From positions 1 through 7,608 of the forward strand of contig JAEZIT010000032.1 of assembly GCA_023436495.1 (NCBI GenBank): a DNA stretch of 7,608 bases. The letters are read 5' to 3'. Shown piece after piece: positions 6,079 to 7,608 of this stretch. This stretch comes from Acidobacteriota bacterium (GTDB taxonomy: Bacteria; Acidobacteriota; Blastocatellia; Pyrinomonadales; Pyrinomonadaceae). Positions within the stretch are counted from its first letter, which is position 1, and each line of letters begins with the position of its first letter. Position numbers and translations under genes: made by a program. The notes under the pieces were generated by a model that saw only the letters and a list, made by a program, of their open reading frames with translations, was not told where the DNA came from and ran no database searches.

Positions 6079-7608
6079 TTACAATTCCGTCGCCGCGATC
6101 TTCTCGATCACGTACGCTTCGATCTCATCATCGATCTTGATGTCGTTATAATTCACGAGGCTGATACCGCATTCGAATCCCTGCCTTACTTCGTTGACGT
6201 CGTCCTTGAAACGCTTGAGTGTAGCAATATCGCCTTCCCAAGTAACCACACCGTCGCGGATCAATCGTGCCTTGGCCTGACGCCGGATAACACCGTCCGT
6301 AACGCGGCAGCCTGCGATCGAACCTACACGCGAAACCTTGAACACTTCCTGCACCAGTGCCTTGCCGAGAATGACTTCCTTCTCGATCGCGTCCAACATG
6401 CCGATCATCGCCGCCCGTATCTCTTCTTCCACCTTATAAATGATCGAATGAAGGCGAATATCGACTTCTTCGTGCTTCGCGACCTCGGCCGCGCGGGCCT
6501 CTGGCCGCACGTTGAAACCGATGATAACGACCGCTGTCGTTACGTCGCCCGCCTGCGTCGCCGACGCGAGCAGTACATCTGATTCCGCGATAGCGCCAAC
6601 GCCCGCACGTATCACGCGGACCTTGACCTTTTCTGTCGAGAGCTTTTCGAGGGTCGCGCGAAGTACCTCGACCGAACCCTGAACGTCGGCCTTAAGGATG
6701 ACGAGAAGTTCTTTGACCTCTGCCTGCCCGAGCGACTCGATACCGCGTTTCGTCGTCTTGAGCATCGCTGCCTGGCGTGCGTGCATTTGCCGTTGCCCTG
6801 CGATCGTCTGGGCACGTTCAATATCCGAAACGACCTGGAACGAATCGCCTGCCTGCGGCACGCCCTGCAGGCCAAGTATTTCGACCGGTGTCGCCGGTTC
6901 GGCTTCCGTCACCGTTTCGCCGCGGTCCGAGAACATCGCCCTTACTTTTCCGGAATACTGGCCGACGATGAACGGGTCGCCCACGCGGAGCGTTCCCTGC
7001 TGAACCAAGGCCGTCGCGACCGCACCGCGGCCCTTGTCCAATTTAGCTTCGAGCACTACGCCTGACGCACGCCGTGTCGGGCTCGCCTTAAGGTCCAGAA
7101 TGTCCGCCTGCAGCAGTACGGTTTCCAGCAGCGTGTCCAGATTTTCGTGCTTTTTCGCCGAGACCGGGACCATTTCGATATCGCCGCCCCAATCGACCGG
7201 CTGCAGCCCAAGGCCCGCAAGGCCTTGTTTTACCTTGTCTGGGTTCGCGTCCGGCTTATCAACCTTATTGATAGCGACAATGATCGGAACGCCGGCGGCT
7301 TTTGAATGCTCGACCGCTTCGATCGTCTGCGGCATCACGCCGTCGTCCGCTGCAACCACCAAAATTACGATGTCCGTCGCCTTCGCACCGCGAGCACGCA
7401 TCATCGTGAACGCCTCGTGTCCGGGCGTATCGAGGAAAACTACGCGACGCTGTTCGTCCGGATTGTCCGGGTTCGGCACGAATACGCTGTATGCTCCAAT
7501 ATGCTGCGTGATGCCGCCCGCTTCGCCCGCGGCTACGTTGTCTGAACGGATCGCATCCAGCAGCGATGTCTTACCGTGGTCGACGTGTCCCATGACGGTC
7601 ACGACCGG
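6079..7608 (-). CDS. infB: Translation initiation factor IF-2, C-terminal part (5' end outside window)
   Basis: This GTPase delivers fMet-tRNA to the 30S subunit and promotes subunit joining. The visible 509 residues start just before the G domain, and the N-terminal IF2-N and linker regions lie beyond the right edge. The G motifs are complete: GHVDHGKT at 7-14, GGIT at 31-34 in the switch I region, DTPGH at 60-64, NKVDK at 114-118 and SAK at 150-152. Then follow the beta-barrel domain II (about 180-270), domain III (about 300-400) and the fMet-tRNA-binding domain IV, with FECGISLVNYNDIKIDDEIE near the C-terminus. The GTG at 7602 is an internal Val codon, not a start, since the frame stays open through the window end with PVVTV, the usual residues before G1. 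The H11 expected for GTP hydrolysis chemistry in this factor class is within the intact G1 loop. It is followed 21 nt later by rbfA, the usual neighbour. Confidence 0.98.
   Translation of the reverse strand, partial: PVVTVMGHVDHGKTSLLDAIRSDNVAAGEAGGITQHIGAYSVFVPNPDNPDEQRRVVFLDTPGHEAFTMMRARGAKATDIVILVVAADDGVMPQTIEAVEHSKAAGVPIIVAINKVDKPDANPDKVKQGLAGLGLQPVDWGGDIEMVPVSAKKHENLDTLLETVLLQADILDLKASPTRRASGVVLEAKLDKGRGAVATALVQQGTLRVGDPFIVGQYSGKVRAMFSDRGETVTEAEPATPVEILGLQGVPQAGDSFQVVSDIERAQTIAGQRQMHARQAAMLKTTKRGIESLGQAEVKELLVILKADVQGSVEVLRATLEKLSTEKVKVRVIRAGVGAIAESDVLLASATQAGDVTTAVVIIGFNVRPEARAAEVAKHEEVDIRLHSIIYKVEEEIRAAMIGMLDAIEKEVILGKALVQEVFKVSRVGSIAGCRVTDGVIRRQAKARLIRDGVVTWEGDIATLKRFKDDVNEVRQGFECGISLVNYNDIKIDDEIEAYVIEKIAATEL

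Noticed and set aside
7600..7602. GTG as a start of a short IF-2
   Set aside because: The frame is open to the window edge with the usual PVVTV residues before the G1 motif, so this is an internal Val codon of a gene that continues outside.

Overview
The window is a 7.6 kb piece of a moderately GC-rich bacterial chromosome. It is densely coded and holds mostly housekeeping genes. Eight protein genes are recognised. Six are complete enough to identify fully, one (infB) is cut at the right edge, and one (an ABC permease) is cut at the left edge. Gene content and protein style (an infB-rbfA-nrnA cluster, a NatA/NatB-type ABC exporter, a DUF1835-like protein) would fit an Acidobacteriota bacterium of the Blastocatellia/Pyrinomonadaceae kind. 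That placement is an impression from family resemblance, not something the sequence proves. No rRNA, tRNA, IS element, CRISPR array, phage gene or long repeat was seen.

Right to left on the minus strand, positions 7608 to 2750 form one co-directional block: infB (IF-2, 5' end outside the window), rbfA, nrnA (DHH phosphoesterase), a cob(I)alamin adenosyltransferase (cobO/btuR family), pgpA (phosphatidylglycerophosphatase A) and a DUF1835-like protein. Gaps are 21, 33, 16 and 44 nt, then a 4-nt ATGA overlap, so a single operon is likely. The first three genes are a known association: translation initiation, 30S maturation and nanoRNA/pAp turnover. The next three (corrinoid adenosylation, phospholipid synthesis, unknown) have no obvious mechanistic link to them and may simply share the transcript.

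Positions 1662-2735 carry a lone plus-strand corA (Mg2+/Co2+ channel). Its end converges on the DUF1835-like gene with only 14 nt between. Its start diverges from a minus-strand ABC exporter pair at 1557-1: a NatA-like ATPase followed after 1 nt by a NatB-like permease that runs off the left edge. The roughly 100-nt region 1558-1661 must hold the start signals for both directions.

No convincing undescribed system was found. The points most worth checking are a Glu in place of the usual motif II Asp in NrnA, the rbfA/nrnA junction (same frame, separated by one TAG, no clear ribosome-binding site), and the tight coupling of a DUF1835-like gene to pgpA.
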